From: Byssochlamys sp. IMV 00236
Lineage: Eukaryota > Ascomycota > Eurotiomycetes > Eurotiales > Thermoascaceae
NCBI GenBank assembly: GCA_001931875.2
Contig: MSJH02000084.1
Location: forward strand, 1-12,536
Reading direction: 5' to 3'
Length of the DNA stretch: 12,536 bases
Positions 1 through 9,279 of this stretch are shown here, in pieces. The first letter of the stretch is position 1; every line of letters starts with the position of its first letter. Made by a program: the position numbers and the translations under genes. A model generated the notes under the pieces. It worked only from the letters and a program-made list of their open reading frames with translations. It made no database searches and was not told the origin of the DNA.

Positions 1-69
1 ATTCGTCGTCGCCAAGAATATTTTCGTAATATTAACAGATGGGCTGTCTTGGAGTTGAAATTAACTTAA
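1..69 (+). CDS. Possible C-terminal end of an unidentified protein (enters from left edge)
   Basis: From base 1 the plus strand reads 22 open codons, starting IRRRQEYFRNINRW and ending at a TAA at 67-69. The mix of Arg, aromatic and hydrophobic residues looks protein-like, but the stretch is too short to identify. A 22-codon open stretch easily occurs by chance. The minus strand is also open here for about 20 codons. No clear AATAAA follows. Treat it as a hint that a gene may end here; I do not recognise the family. Confidence 0.22.
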   Translation: MRRRQEYFRNINRWAVLELKLT

Positions 70-221
70 GTGTTCAAAGATTCACAAATCAAAACTAGCC
101 TGTCCTCATGGTCCTTGCTCTGACTCGCTTGTCCTGCCCTTTTTGCTCTCTGGCGTGTATATCTGGAACGTTCTCCCAATTGCCTCTTCTTGTGCTCTGG
201 GTTCTCTCTGTCTTCCGTTCC

Positions 222-236
222 TTTTTTTTTTTTTTT
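222..236 (+). repeat. T15 homopolymer tract
   Basis: An uninterrupted run of 15 T closes a CT-rich stretch. Such tracts are common in fungal promoters, where they disfavour nucleosomes. A similar T-rich run lies directly before the RRP8 start. Confidence 0.8.
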
Positions 237-250
237 GTTTAAACTATCCT

Positions 251-268
251 GGGTAGTTATCGCTACCC
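251..268. repeat. 6-bp inverted repeat with 6-nt spacer
   Basis: GGGTAG (251-256) and CTACCC (263-268) are perfect reverse complements around a TTATCG spacer, just after the T15 tract. It could form a small hairpin or be a dyad protein-binding site. No family is recognised. Confidence 0.5.
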
Positions 269-276
269 TCCCCAGA

Positions 277-656
277 ATGCACCTTGGTGGTAAGTAAAAC
301 TAATATTAGGATATGTGCTCTAATACTAACATACTTTTTCTCTCTTTTTCTACATATAAACTCATTATCTCTCTCTCTCTCTCTTTTGACATGATGTCGT
401 TTTATTCAAACATATTTTTCTTTGTCGTCTTTTTACGCAAATAATTTTTTTATTTTATGACAACATTTTATAAAATTAATGTCAATAATTAATAAAAATA
501 CAGTATTTGTTCCCTACAAGAAATAACAGGGCGCTTTTGAGTTTGATGAATGTGACTTGTTACACTTGAAATGTAATTAATGCGTGGTTAAAAAGGAAAG
601 GAGAAATGGAACTTTTTTTTATTATACTTTCTTTATTCTAATGTTCACTACCTCAG
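277..656 (+). other. Alternative first exon (277-289) and first intron (290-656) of the cullin gene
   Basis: ATG at 277 has A at -3 and is followed by MHLG and a G, then a GTAAGT donor at 290. The pyrimidine-rich acceptor CCTCAG at 651-656, with a CTAAT-type branch sequence near 637-641, continues as AC AGC AAG. This restores exactly the frame used by the downstream cullin ORF (MHLG-DSKTKR...). The model removes about nine upstream ATGs. Against it: the intron would be 367 nt, while every other intron here is 47-74 nt. I rate it about as likely as the ATG at 641. Confidence 0.45.
368..384 (+). repeat. (TC)8 microsatellite
   Basis: Eight TC dinucleotide units, followed by a T run. It is a simple repeat in the non-coding region upstream of the cullin gene. 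Confidence 0.9.
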
Positions 657-3206
657 ACAGCAAGACTAAAAGACTATGCTTACAGAGGAAGCCTATCAAC
701 TTTGAGGAACATTTCTCACAGTTGATTGACATGCTTAACGGCATCTACTCATTTTCTCAGAAACAACCTCAAATTAAGGGAATGACGATGTATCAGTAAA
801 TATATTCTTTCATATATATTAATTATACTTTATTCAACTTCATCATTAGAATTGTCTATGACCTCTGTGTAGCTTCTCCAAGGTCTTTCTCTGACAAGGT
901 GTTCTCTGGAATAGCAGAATATATTGATGCACATACAGTTAATCAGTGCAGAGTAAAAAACAATAAAAAAAGGTCTGTTTTTGTATGATTTGTCTTATCT
1001 CTTTTTTTTTATTGCAGTTCATACTATCTCACGATGATGTTGTTACAGCATATGCAAATGCATTCGAACGATTCGCTCTAGCTGCAGAATATATGTCTAG
1101 AGGATGCTGTTATCTGGATCGTATCCATAGCACCAGTCAGCTCAATCGAGGCGGGAAATACAAAAAGCAAAACGTGGAGGCTGTTGCTTTATTACTCTGG
1201 AAGAACAATGTGCTGTTTACAATCAGAGACAAGTTTCAAAATAAGCTATTCTATCAAGTATTTGAGTGGATTCGACAAGATAGAAACGGGATTGAGGCGC
1301 CTCATAATATCATCAAGTCAGTTGTTACATCACTTGTGCAGGTAAACGCATTTACAGATCAACCACTACAACTTTATATCGAGGAATTTGAGCGACCCTA
1401 TCTTGTTCACACAAAACGGTATTATGCAGCTGAGGCTGCAAGAGAAATCGCAACAGGAAGCATCAGTCATTTTATGAAGCAGGCTAATCATCGTCTTCAA
1501 CAAGAGATTATACGAAACAACCAATACTGTCATTCAACTTCCCATGGAAGAATTGTAAGAGAATTTGAAGCACAGTACATCATGGCTTATCAAGATCGTA
1601 TTGTCGATGAATTTGAAGACATGTTGAAAAATGAAAGATTTGAAGGTTTATATTGTGAATGATATAGTGAAAACGGCTGACATGATTCATTAGATTGTAC
1701 CTTGGCCTATAAACTCTTGAGCCGTATACCGGATGGTTTGAAGTCAATATTAGAGATTTATGAAAATTATATTACAAAGTTAGGCAAGGAATTGCTCTCA
1801 CAGTTAGGATCAAGCACAGTAAAGAACCCTAAATCTTATGTCGATCAGTTACTTGTATTACATAAAAAGTACTATCAAGTCAATCAGCAAGTATTTGAAT
1901 CACAGCCTCTATTTACAGCCGCAACAGATAAAGCATTCAGAGTGATTGTGAATGATTCATCCTTTTCAAGTGGTCCAGAAACACTTGCACGTTATTGTGA
2001 TATGATGTTAAAGAGAAATACCGCGAAAAAGGAGATGGGTGTAGCTGGTCAGCGAAAGAGATTGAAGAAAGATGTTGAGGATGATCAAGAGGATCAAGAA
2101 GAGCGCGTCATGAAGATGATTACTCTATTTAAATACGTGGATGATAAAGACGTATTTCAAAAGTTTTACTCTAGAATGTTGGCTAAGCGTTTAATTTATA
2201 ATGCTTCATCATCTGAAGAATTGGAAATCAACATGATTAATCGATTGAAAGAGATATGTGGTGTGGAATACACTAGTAAACTGAACAAGATGTTTACAGA
2301 TATATCCCTAAGCAGTGATTTGAACAGCAAATTTAAAGCTTACCTAAAGGAAAATAAGTTACAGGCTCAAGGTATGATATATATATACATAGCAAATGAG
2401 AGGATATATACTTATAAAAGATTAGGTACTGTGGAAGCACTTGTATTGACAGCTGGTGCATGGCCACTCAATCAAAAGGAAGACACGACGACTGCTACAA
2501 ACAAGCTACTGATTCCTTCAAGCGTAAGGATATATAAAAGTTGATTATAACCAAACTAACATGACGATAGCTTGAAAACAACATAACATGGTTTGAAAAC
2601 TTTTACAACAGCCACTATAGTGGTAGAAAATTGCTCTGGCAATGGAATCTGACGAGAGGCGAAGTACGTGTGAATCATTGTGATAAGAATTATGAGCTTC
2701 AAGTGAGCCTGCATCAGATGGTCTTGCTTTTACTCTTTAATGAGTATAAATGTATGACATTGAAGGATATCATGAACCGTTCTGGACTGAACCTTGGAGA
2801 TACCATGCGTAGTTTACGACCACTTATCGAAATACGGTTACTCGACGCAGAGGATGGATTGGATGAGGATAGTGAAATCAAAGTGAATGCTTCATTTACA
2901 AACAAAAGAACGAAAATAAAGCTCAGCACTACAGCTACGCAACAACAGAATGATAATCAACAAGAAAGTCAAGCAGCTAGGAAATCAGTAGAGGAAGATC
3001 GAAGAATGTATATACAAGCTGCTATTGTCCGCATCATGAAATCAAGACAAACACTGACACATGTACAACTCATACAAGAAATCCTAGATCAATCCAACTT
3101 TAGGTTTTCTCCTTCAGTCTCTTTGATCAAAAAATGCATTGAACAACTTTTAGAGAAGCAATTTATTGCCAGGCAAGATAGAGATTGCTATGTGTATGTT
3201 GCGTAG
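641..3206 (+). CDS. Cullin, CUL2-like (scaffold of a cullin-RING ubiquitin ligase)
   Basis: Cullins hold a substrate adaptor at the N-terminus and a RING/E2 module at the C-terminus. Exons 641-795, 850-952, 1018-1645, 1694-2371, 2426-2523 and 2571-3206 give 765 aa; cullins are usually 740-780. The N-terminal cullin repeats cover about 15-370. The cullin homology core holds ARYCDMML, YVDDKDVFQKFY and MLAKRL. After VLTAGAWPL comes the HYSGRKLLW motif. The winged-helix end has AAIVRIMK, whose Lys711 is the expected NEDD8 site, and a typical YVYVA terminus. Closest remembered relative is animal CUL2: shared features include INRLKEICGVEYTSKL, TDISLSSDLN and the SFTNKRTKIK segment. A loop near 405-435 is charged and carries RKRLKK (416-421), NLS-like. 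The start is uncertain: ATG 641 gives MFTTSDSK, but ATG 277 spliced to 657 is an alternative. Cullin identity is near certain; CUL2 class is inferred without a tree. Confidence 0.9.
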
Positions 3207-3323
3207 TCCAAACTCCGAATATGACTTTTAAAATGTCATTCACACCTTTTCAGCCATTACATTGTCTTTCTTTCTTTTCCTTCCTCTTTCCTCTACTTGA
3301 CTCGCCCTGTTAACTTTTTTTCT

Positions 3324-3330
3324 TATATAA
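3324..3330 (+). promoter_or_regulatory. TATA box candidate for GCN2
   Basis: TATATAA sits 162 nt before the GCN2 start, between two CT-rich blocks. A transcription start 25-60 nt downstream would give a leader of roughly 100-140 nt. Assigned by position and sequence only. Confidence 0.45.
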
Positions 3331-3385
3331 ACACACCTACTCTCCCTTCTCTCTCCACAATTTGTTAGATAGCATAAAAAAAGAA

Positions 3386-3394
3386 ATGGAATAA
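3386..3394 (+). other. Two-codon upstream ORF (ATG GAA TAA) in the GCN2 leader
   Basis: An ATG with purine at -3 is followed by one sense codon and a stop, 97 nt before the GCN2 ATG. It is the only ATG between the TATA box region and the main start. If transcription starts between 3330 and 3385, it lies in the mRNA leader and could throttle or gate GCN2 translation. Confidence 0.45.
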
Positions 3395-3453
3395 AATCAA
3401 CCTCTAGAAAAGGGCCACTTTTATACATATATTTTATTCCAAGAACAAAAAAG

Positions 3454-3475
3454 ACACACACACACACACAGACAC
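3454..3475 (+). repeat. (AC)n microsatellite in the GCN2 leader
   Basis: About eight AC units (3454-3470), then a G interruption and further ACAC, ending 17 nt before the GCN2 start codon. It probably lies in the 5' UTR. Confidence 0.85.
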
Positions 3476-3491
3476 ATACACATATTTTATA

Positions 3492-6400
3492 ATGAACCTT
3501 GAAGAACTTAAAGAAATTCAAACAAATGAAATCGAAGCTTTAAAGGCTATTTTTATGGAAGACTATCAAGAAGTTGTCAACAAGACAGCTTGGAAGGTAT
3601 ATTGACTCCTTTTTTTTTTATAAAAAAAAAAAAAAAAAAAAGATTCTGACTCTATCCAAAGGTTGCTCACACAGATCCTGAATTCATATTACACTTGCGT
3701 CCCTTAGGCGTTGAGGGAGACGAAGCTCATGTCACAGTTGATCTCAAGGTACGATTTCCTCGATCTTATCCCAACAAACCACCCGAACTACACTTGATCA
3801 ATCCTCAAGGCTTATCACCACATTTACTTCAACAACTATCAACCTCACTTCAAAAAGCAGCACATGAACTATTAGGTCAAGAGATGATGTATGATCTAAG
3901 CGACCATGTCCGTGCATTTTTAGCTAATCACAACATGCCTCCATCAGCTACGTCAAAGCTCACATTGCATGAGCAAATGATTATCAGAAATGAACAAGAC
4001 TTGAAGGTCGAAAAGGAACGTGAACAAGAAGAACTTGACAGAATCAGAAAAGAACGTGAAGCTGAGTTACGCGTTCAGTCAGATATGATGAATGAAAAAA
4101 TTCAGCAGGATATCGAAAGAAAGAGAGAACATGCCCGTGCAGCGATGGAACAGCGACAACAGAGGCTTGTTGGATTTACTGATACTGCAGAGGATGATTT
4201 TCACCTGGATATGCAAGATATCAACCCTGGATTTGAGTCAAGTGGCGATATTAAATTCATCACGTTCGAAAACGTGGTCAATGTGCCCATTGACAAGGAA
4301 GAGAAAGATGTTATCTCAAAGACTATATCCTTCCATACAGTCGCACTAGGTCCTTGTCTAGGAAAAGGTATTGTTGGAGAAACCTTTACGGCACAACCTG
4401 TTAATTATAAACTTATGGGAGCGAATAATGCTTCTGAAGATGTGGATAACTTACTACTACCAGCTTTACTAGCAGTCAAAAGAGTGGACATATCTGGATC
4501 ATATTATACAACACAGGCTGGGAAAAGAAAGCTACAGGATATTGAAAGAGAATTAGATCGATTAAGGACCATTAGACATCCTCATATTGTAAATATTTAT
4601 GATGCTCGATTGGATCGTAGTGAGATGGATAGAAACTCTTGGATCTTACATGTTTTGATGGAATATGAACAAGGAGGAAGTTTATATGATCTGTTAAAGA
4701 AATGTGGTGGTGGGTTAAGATTGACAATTGTTCGCAAGTACATGAAACAACTCTTATGGGCTCTAAATCACATACATTTGAGTGGATTCGTTTGCAAAGG
4801 TAAAAAAAAAGGAGGGGTAAAAGGCTGAAACTAACACCTTTATATAGAAATTCGTTCCAATACTATATTCTGTAGCAGCAATCAATCTGTCAAGTTAGCC
4901 GACATTAGTTATAACAAAAGATTACATGGTATTGTATTTTGATAAATCCTTGATGAAATAGTATGGCTGACTTGCTCCTATAGATTTAAACAAGTCCAAC
5001 TCTTTGGTCGAGCACTCTGAAGATACATCAAGTTCAGAATTGGCCATTTCTTGGCTCTCTCCTGAAGTACGAGAAAGACCTGGAGTCTATGGTCGAAAGA
5101 ACGATATTTGGTGTCTTGGCGTCGTTTTTATCGAAATGATTTGGGGAGTGGAGGTGACAAAAGAATTTGGTGACTTTGATGCGTTTATGCGTACAGCTTC
5201 TACTGAGATACCTGCTGCTGCCAACATTTTTGCAAGAAGAATACTAGAACCGGATCCAAAAAAGAGACCAACCGCTATTGACCTAATGAATGATCCATTC
5301 TTTGCAGGCGATACAGACTCTGTGATATCAGAACAAGTTGCAGAGCCTGTTATTACAGGAAATGGTAAGATGAAATGTTTCACGAAAAGCAACAGTTACT
5401 GACTTTATACAAGTCGCACCGCATATTCACTCTAGTAAAAGCAATATCAGAGGCAGGGCTCCTCTGATGACGATGGCATCCGAGCCCATCATGTTGCCTC
5501 CTCCAGTCAATGCGCTTGCTCCCCAACAACTTTACGAACCATCCAACTATGTCGGTGCAAGGAATAGCGCGTCAAATATATCAAATGATATTGCAGCTTT
5601 GAATTTCACAACATCACGTTATAAGACTGACTTTGAAGAGATTGAGTTTTTAGGAAAAGGTGGGTTTGGTGAAGTCATCAAAGTGCGAAATCGTTTAGAT
5701 GGTAGATTATATGCGATCAAGAAGATTCGATTGGATCCAAAAGATAGCGAAGATTTGAAAAAGATATTAAGAGAAGTTCATTCACTATCCAGTCTTCACC
5801 ATCAATACGTAGTACGATATTTTGCTACTTGGTTTGAAGATGAAGATGGATCAAATCTTAAAGGAAGCGCTAGTGACAGTGAAGGTTTTTCAGATGAAGA
5901 TGATTTAGAAGAGTCAGAATATGATGAAGAAGATGGTGATGTTAGCGCTTATAAACAATTTGATGATTTTTTGTCAATTGATAAGCATAGATCAAAGAGC
6001 AAAAGCAGGAGTTATTCGGCTATTCGCTTTGACGATGACACAAGTACAAGTGCAAGCAGTGATAGTGATATTGATTTCGTTTCAGAGGATGACGATGAGG
6101 ATGGTTCGGATTTCATATCCTTTGCACCAGACAGTACAGATAATAACACAGCCACTGCTGAAGAAAGCACGAACAGTTCAGTTACCCCGACTACAAACAG
6201 AGCCAAAGTGACTTTAATGAAAAGAGCTGTAGACAATACAAGGAAAAGAAGCAAAGAAGACAAAAGCTCAGATAGTCAACGACAGCATCAACGCACTAGG
6301 GTTCTGTACATTCAAATGGAATATTGTGAAAAGAAGACCCTGCGTGATGTTATTGATGAAGGTATTGACGAGCAAGAAGCTTGGAGGCTTTTCAGGCAGG

Positions 6401-9180
6401 TATTAGAAGGCCTAGTTCATATACACTCCCAAGGAATGATTCATCGCGATCTAAAGCCTGCCAACATTTTCTTGGACTCCAATAATGATGTTAAAATTGG
6501 TGATTTTGGACTGGCTACTTCAAATCAGACTCTGGCAGATGGACAGATTTTCTCTCGTACTGCAAGCCAGATTAGACTGTTTAATCAGCCTGGAGAGAAT
6601 AGCAATATATCCACAAGTTATACTGGCTACTCTACTTCAAGTCAGCACAATTTGGAAGAAAGCATGACCACTGGTGTTGGTACTACCTTCTATGTGTCTC
6701 CTGAAGTTATGCCAAACCCAACAACTGGCACAACATCTGGTATGCGATACAATCAAAAAGTAGACATGTTCTCGCTTGGTGTTATCTTTTTTGAAATGTG
6801 CTATCAATTCTCAACAGGAATGCAACGTGCTGTTGTACTGAACGAACTCCGTAATGGTAAATTCCCAGAAGATTTTCCTACAAGCTACATCAACCAAAAG
6901 AGAATCATTACCATGCTATTGTCCCCTCAACCCAAGGATCGTCCAAATAGTTTTGAATTATTACGAAGCGATCTTTTGCCACCCAAACTTGAGGATGAAT
7001 ATATCAAAGAATGTGTACGAACAATAGCTAACCCCAACACACCATACTACGACAAGCTGATGTCTGCCATGTTTTCACAATCAGCAGATAGACTGAAAGA
7101 CCTTACCTATGATTATCAAACAAGCATGGAAATACCTTTTGATCAGTATAGTCATATATTCTTTGACCGAATTAGGGAACAGATGACCAAGATATTCCGA
7201 CGACATGGCGCCATTGATATATCCGCTCCTTTATTGATTCCAAAAAATAGCTTGTACGAGTGGAACTGGAAGAACCCAGTCTATCTCATGGACTCACGAG
7301 GCTCTTTAAATCAACTTCCTTATGATCAAACAGTGCCCTTTGCACGATTTGTCTCACGTCAAAAGGGATTCCCAGAGTTGAAGCGGTTTACTTTTGACAG
7401 AGTGTATCGAGAAAACCAGAGTGGCGGTCAACCTGAAGCTGTTCTTGAAGCTGATTTTGATATTGTTCATCGAGAGACTGCAGCGCCCATGGTTCCAGAT
7501 GCAGAAGTGCTTAAGGTGGTAGAGGAAGTATTAGAAGAACTACCACCTTATAAAAATGGAGGATTCTATTTTATGGTGAATCATACTAATATTGCTGATC
7601 TCATATTAGACAGCTGTCGTGTTCCTCCAGATATCCGTAAAGGAGTGCTCGTGGCATTATCCAGTTTGGGAAGAGCTCCCTCTTTTGCTGCTGTGAGAAA
7701 CGTGTTGAAGCTAAAGTTTCACTTGCAACGAAGCGCATTAGATGAACTTTCTTCATTTAATATTCATGGTAAGAGCAACGTAATTAAAAAGAGGGCATGA
7801 TGTCCAATATTCATTTATAGGTGATTTGGAGACAGTTGCGAGAAAAGTTGAAGCTTTATTAAGTGGCAGCCATAAAGCCATGTTTAGAGAGAATATTGGT
7901 GCGTTAAGAACTCTACTTAACGTAAGCAAGTATATTGGAATCCATCACAGGATTGTCTTTCATCCCTTGTTGGTTTACAACAACCACTTTTACAAGGGTG
8001 GTATGGTATTTGAAGCAGTTACAGATACAATTGATTCGAAGCGTAAGGATGTGTTGGCAGTAGGCGGCAGATACGATTTCCTCATTCAGCATTTTGCTCA
8101 TCCCAATGCCACTGCAAATCGTAAGCTTCGTGCTGTGGGGGTCAATATTGCTGTCCAAAAACTCATCAGACATTTGGACATGCACCAATCTGAACAAGTC
8201 AAACATTTGATGAAGACAAAGAATGAAAAGATGCGAAGCTTTGGTTTATGGGCTCCTAAACGGTGCGATGTGTATGTTGCAAGTTTTGGTAAAGTTCTGT
8301 TGCAAGAAAGGCTGGACCTTGTTCACGAACTTTGGAGTCATGGTATTCGAGCTCAATTCCAATATGACGATGAAGAACAAAACAACCTTTCACCAGAAGA
8401 CCTTGTGTCTCTCTGTAAGAAAGCATGTATCAACTGGGTTGTGATTGTAAAGCATAAGAACTCAGAGAGTAATAAGGGTGAAACGACTGTGAAAGTAAAG
8501 GATGTTTTAAGACGAACAGAAACCGAAGTCAGCAAAACAGATTTATGTCAATGGCTCACAGCAGAAATAAATGAACAGATAAGAGTTGATTCTATAGCAA
8601 GAGTTAGAAATAAGCACGAGCTAAAGTCAAAGGATGCTTCGGATTCTGGTAAGTATAGTACAAGCATGACTTTTTTACTTTACTAAACCATTTCTATCAG
8701 TACGCAATGACCCATTCTCATTAGAATTATCCAAAGGCGAAGGCATGGAACAAAAGAAAATGGCTTTCGATGTGAATATAGTGTTCAGTGAAAGTCGAGG
8801 CAAAGAACGTACAAAGATCAAGCACAAGCATAAAACTGCAATCACTGACAAAGGTAAACAATACAACAATGGCTAACACATATCTAATACCATTTGCATT
8901 AGCCATTCATCGAATATCACCTATTATCGAAGACTTGAAGAAAGATGTGCAAGTAGTCGCATTTGATCTACCAAAAGACGTTGTACGATATATGGTTGGA
9001 TATAACTTTTGGCAGGATGACGACTATAAAAAACTATTAGAACATATAAATGTAAATCAGCAAGATACCCTCTCGAAAGTAAGACAAGCTGTTCAAAAAT
9101 TAATCAATGCCAAACACAGGTGCGTATGGCTTTATTCACATAAAGATGACTTTGCTCTGCTTTGCTGTTTGCCTCAATAA
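3492..9180 (+). CDS. GCN2: GCN2-type eIF2-alpha kinase (uncharged-tRNA sensor)
   Basis: Cytosolic kinase that binds uncharged tRNA during amino-acid starvation and phosphorylates eIF2-alpha. Exons 3492-3596, 3662-4799, 4848-4928, 4984-5364, 5414-7768, 7821-8648, 8701-8853 and 8903-9180 give 1772 aa (yeast and human about 1650). Order: RWD domain (about 5-125, with SYPNKPPELHL) for GCN1 binding; charged coiled coil (about 140-203); pseudokinase (about 255-552) whose catalytic loop reads VCKEIRSN and whose DFG is DIS; active kinase from GKGGFGEV (649-656), Lys671, HRDLKPAN (Asp914), DFG (Asp932) and an activation loop TTGVGT, where Thr987/988 and Thr992 match the known autophosphorylation sites. 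An acidic, Ser-rich insert of about 153 residues (711-863) splits the N-lobe. A HisRS-like domain (about 1110-1610) keeps the motif-2 VYRE pair Tyr1233-Arg1234 needed for tRNA binding. The C-terminal domain ends with VWLYSHKDDF. Six of seven introns are phase 1. All key residues are intact, so it should be functional. Confidence 0.97.
3610..3641 (+). repeat. T10 / A20 homopolymer pair inside GCN2 intron 1
   Basis: Ten T (3610-3619), then ATA, then A to 3641 (20 consecutive A). The two runs can pair as an A-U hairpin within the 65-nt intron 3597-3661. Run length is prone to assembly or polymerase error but does not touch coding sequence. Confidence 0.85.
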
Positions 9181-9189
9181 TAAAATAAA
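9179..9189 (+). terminator. Tandem poly(A) signals overlapping the GCN2 stop codon
   Basis: AATAAA at 9179-9184 shares its first two bases with the TAA stop (9178-9180). A second AATAAA at 9184-9189 follows at once. Either would suit cleavage in the 99-bp gap before RRP8. Confidence 0.6.
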
Positions 9190-9279
9190 CTGTAAATTTT
9201 TAAACCCACACACGCTCATAAGCCCCCATATGCAACTACCTTTTTTTCTGTAATTTTTTTTTTTTATTATTTCTTTACT
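9181..9279 (+). promoter_or_regulatory. GCN2-RRP8 intergenic spacer with T-rich RRP8 leader
   Basis: This 99-bp spacer must hold both the GCN2 3' end and the RRP8 core promoter. A T-rich run (about 9240-9265) precedes the RRP8 ATG, which has A at -3. No clear TATA box was seen. Confidence 0.5.

Larger units (their letters stand above)
70..640. other. Non-coding region upstream of the cullin gene
   Basis: No convincing coding frame is seen on either strand. From left to right it holds a pyrimidine-rich stretch (about 100-236) ending in a T15 run, a short inverted repeat (251-268), an ATG in good context followed at once by a GTAAGT donor (277-295), a TACTAAC-like branch sequence (324-330), a TATA-like ATATAAA (354-360), a (TC)8 microsatellite and an AT-rich segment. 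About nine out-of-frame or dead-end ATGs lie between 385 and 640. This would be an unusually hostile leader if transcribed unspliced, and it suggests that much of the segment is promoter or a first intron of the cullin gene. Confidence 0.6.
3207..3491. promoter_or_regulatory. CUL2-GCN2 intergenic region: cullin 3' end and GCN2 promoter/leader
   Basis: This 285-bp gap carries CT-rich runs typical of fungal promoters, a TATATAA box (3324-3330), a two-codon uORF, an AATAAA (3390-3395) and a (CA)n tract. No AATAAA lies directly behind the cullin stop. The one at 3390 may therefore serve it, which would overlap the cullin 3' UTR with the GCN2 leader. Confidence 0.6.

Noticed and set aside
100..300. 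Possible tRNA or other Pol III gene, suggested by a long T run and a nearby hairpin
   Set aside because: No A-box/B-box pair or cloverleaf was found on either strand; the T15 tract fits a promoter element better.
3454..3475. Direct-repeat run considered as a repeat array of biological interest
   Set aside because: It is a plain (AC)n microsatellite with no spacers or unit structure.
3240..3521. 93-codon minus-strand ORF across the CUL2-GCN2 intergenic region
   Set aside because: It is made of the complement of CT-rich and (CA)n sequence, giving runs of Cys-Val and Phe/Lys. No domain is recognisable and it overlaps the GCN2 start.
5087..5392. 101-codon minus-strand ORF inside GCN2
   Set aside because: It is antisense to the well-conserved pseudokinase exon, with no recognisable motif or promoter.
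6012..6263. Minus-strand ORF of Leu/Ser/Val-rich sequence, resembling a membrane protein
   Set aside because: It is antisense to the acidic Ser-rich insert of GCN2; hydrophobic codons arise as complements of Asp/Glu/Ser codons.
8788..8902. Upstream extension of the frame that carries the last GCN2 exon, starting at an ATG at 8788
   Set aside because: This frame is open by chance through exon 7 (read in another register) and intron 8854-8902. The conserved protein requires splicing at 8853/8903.
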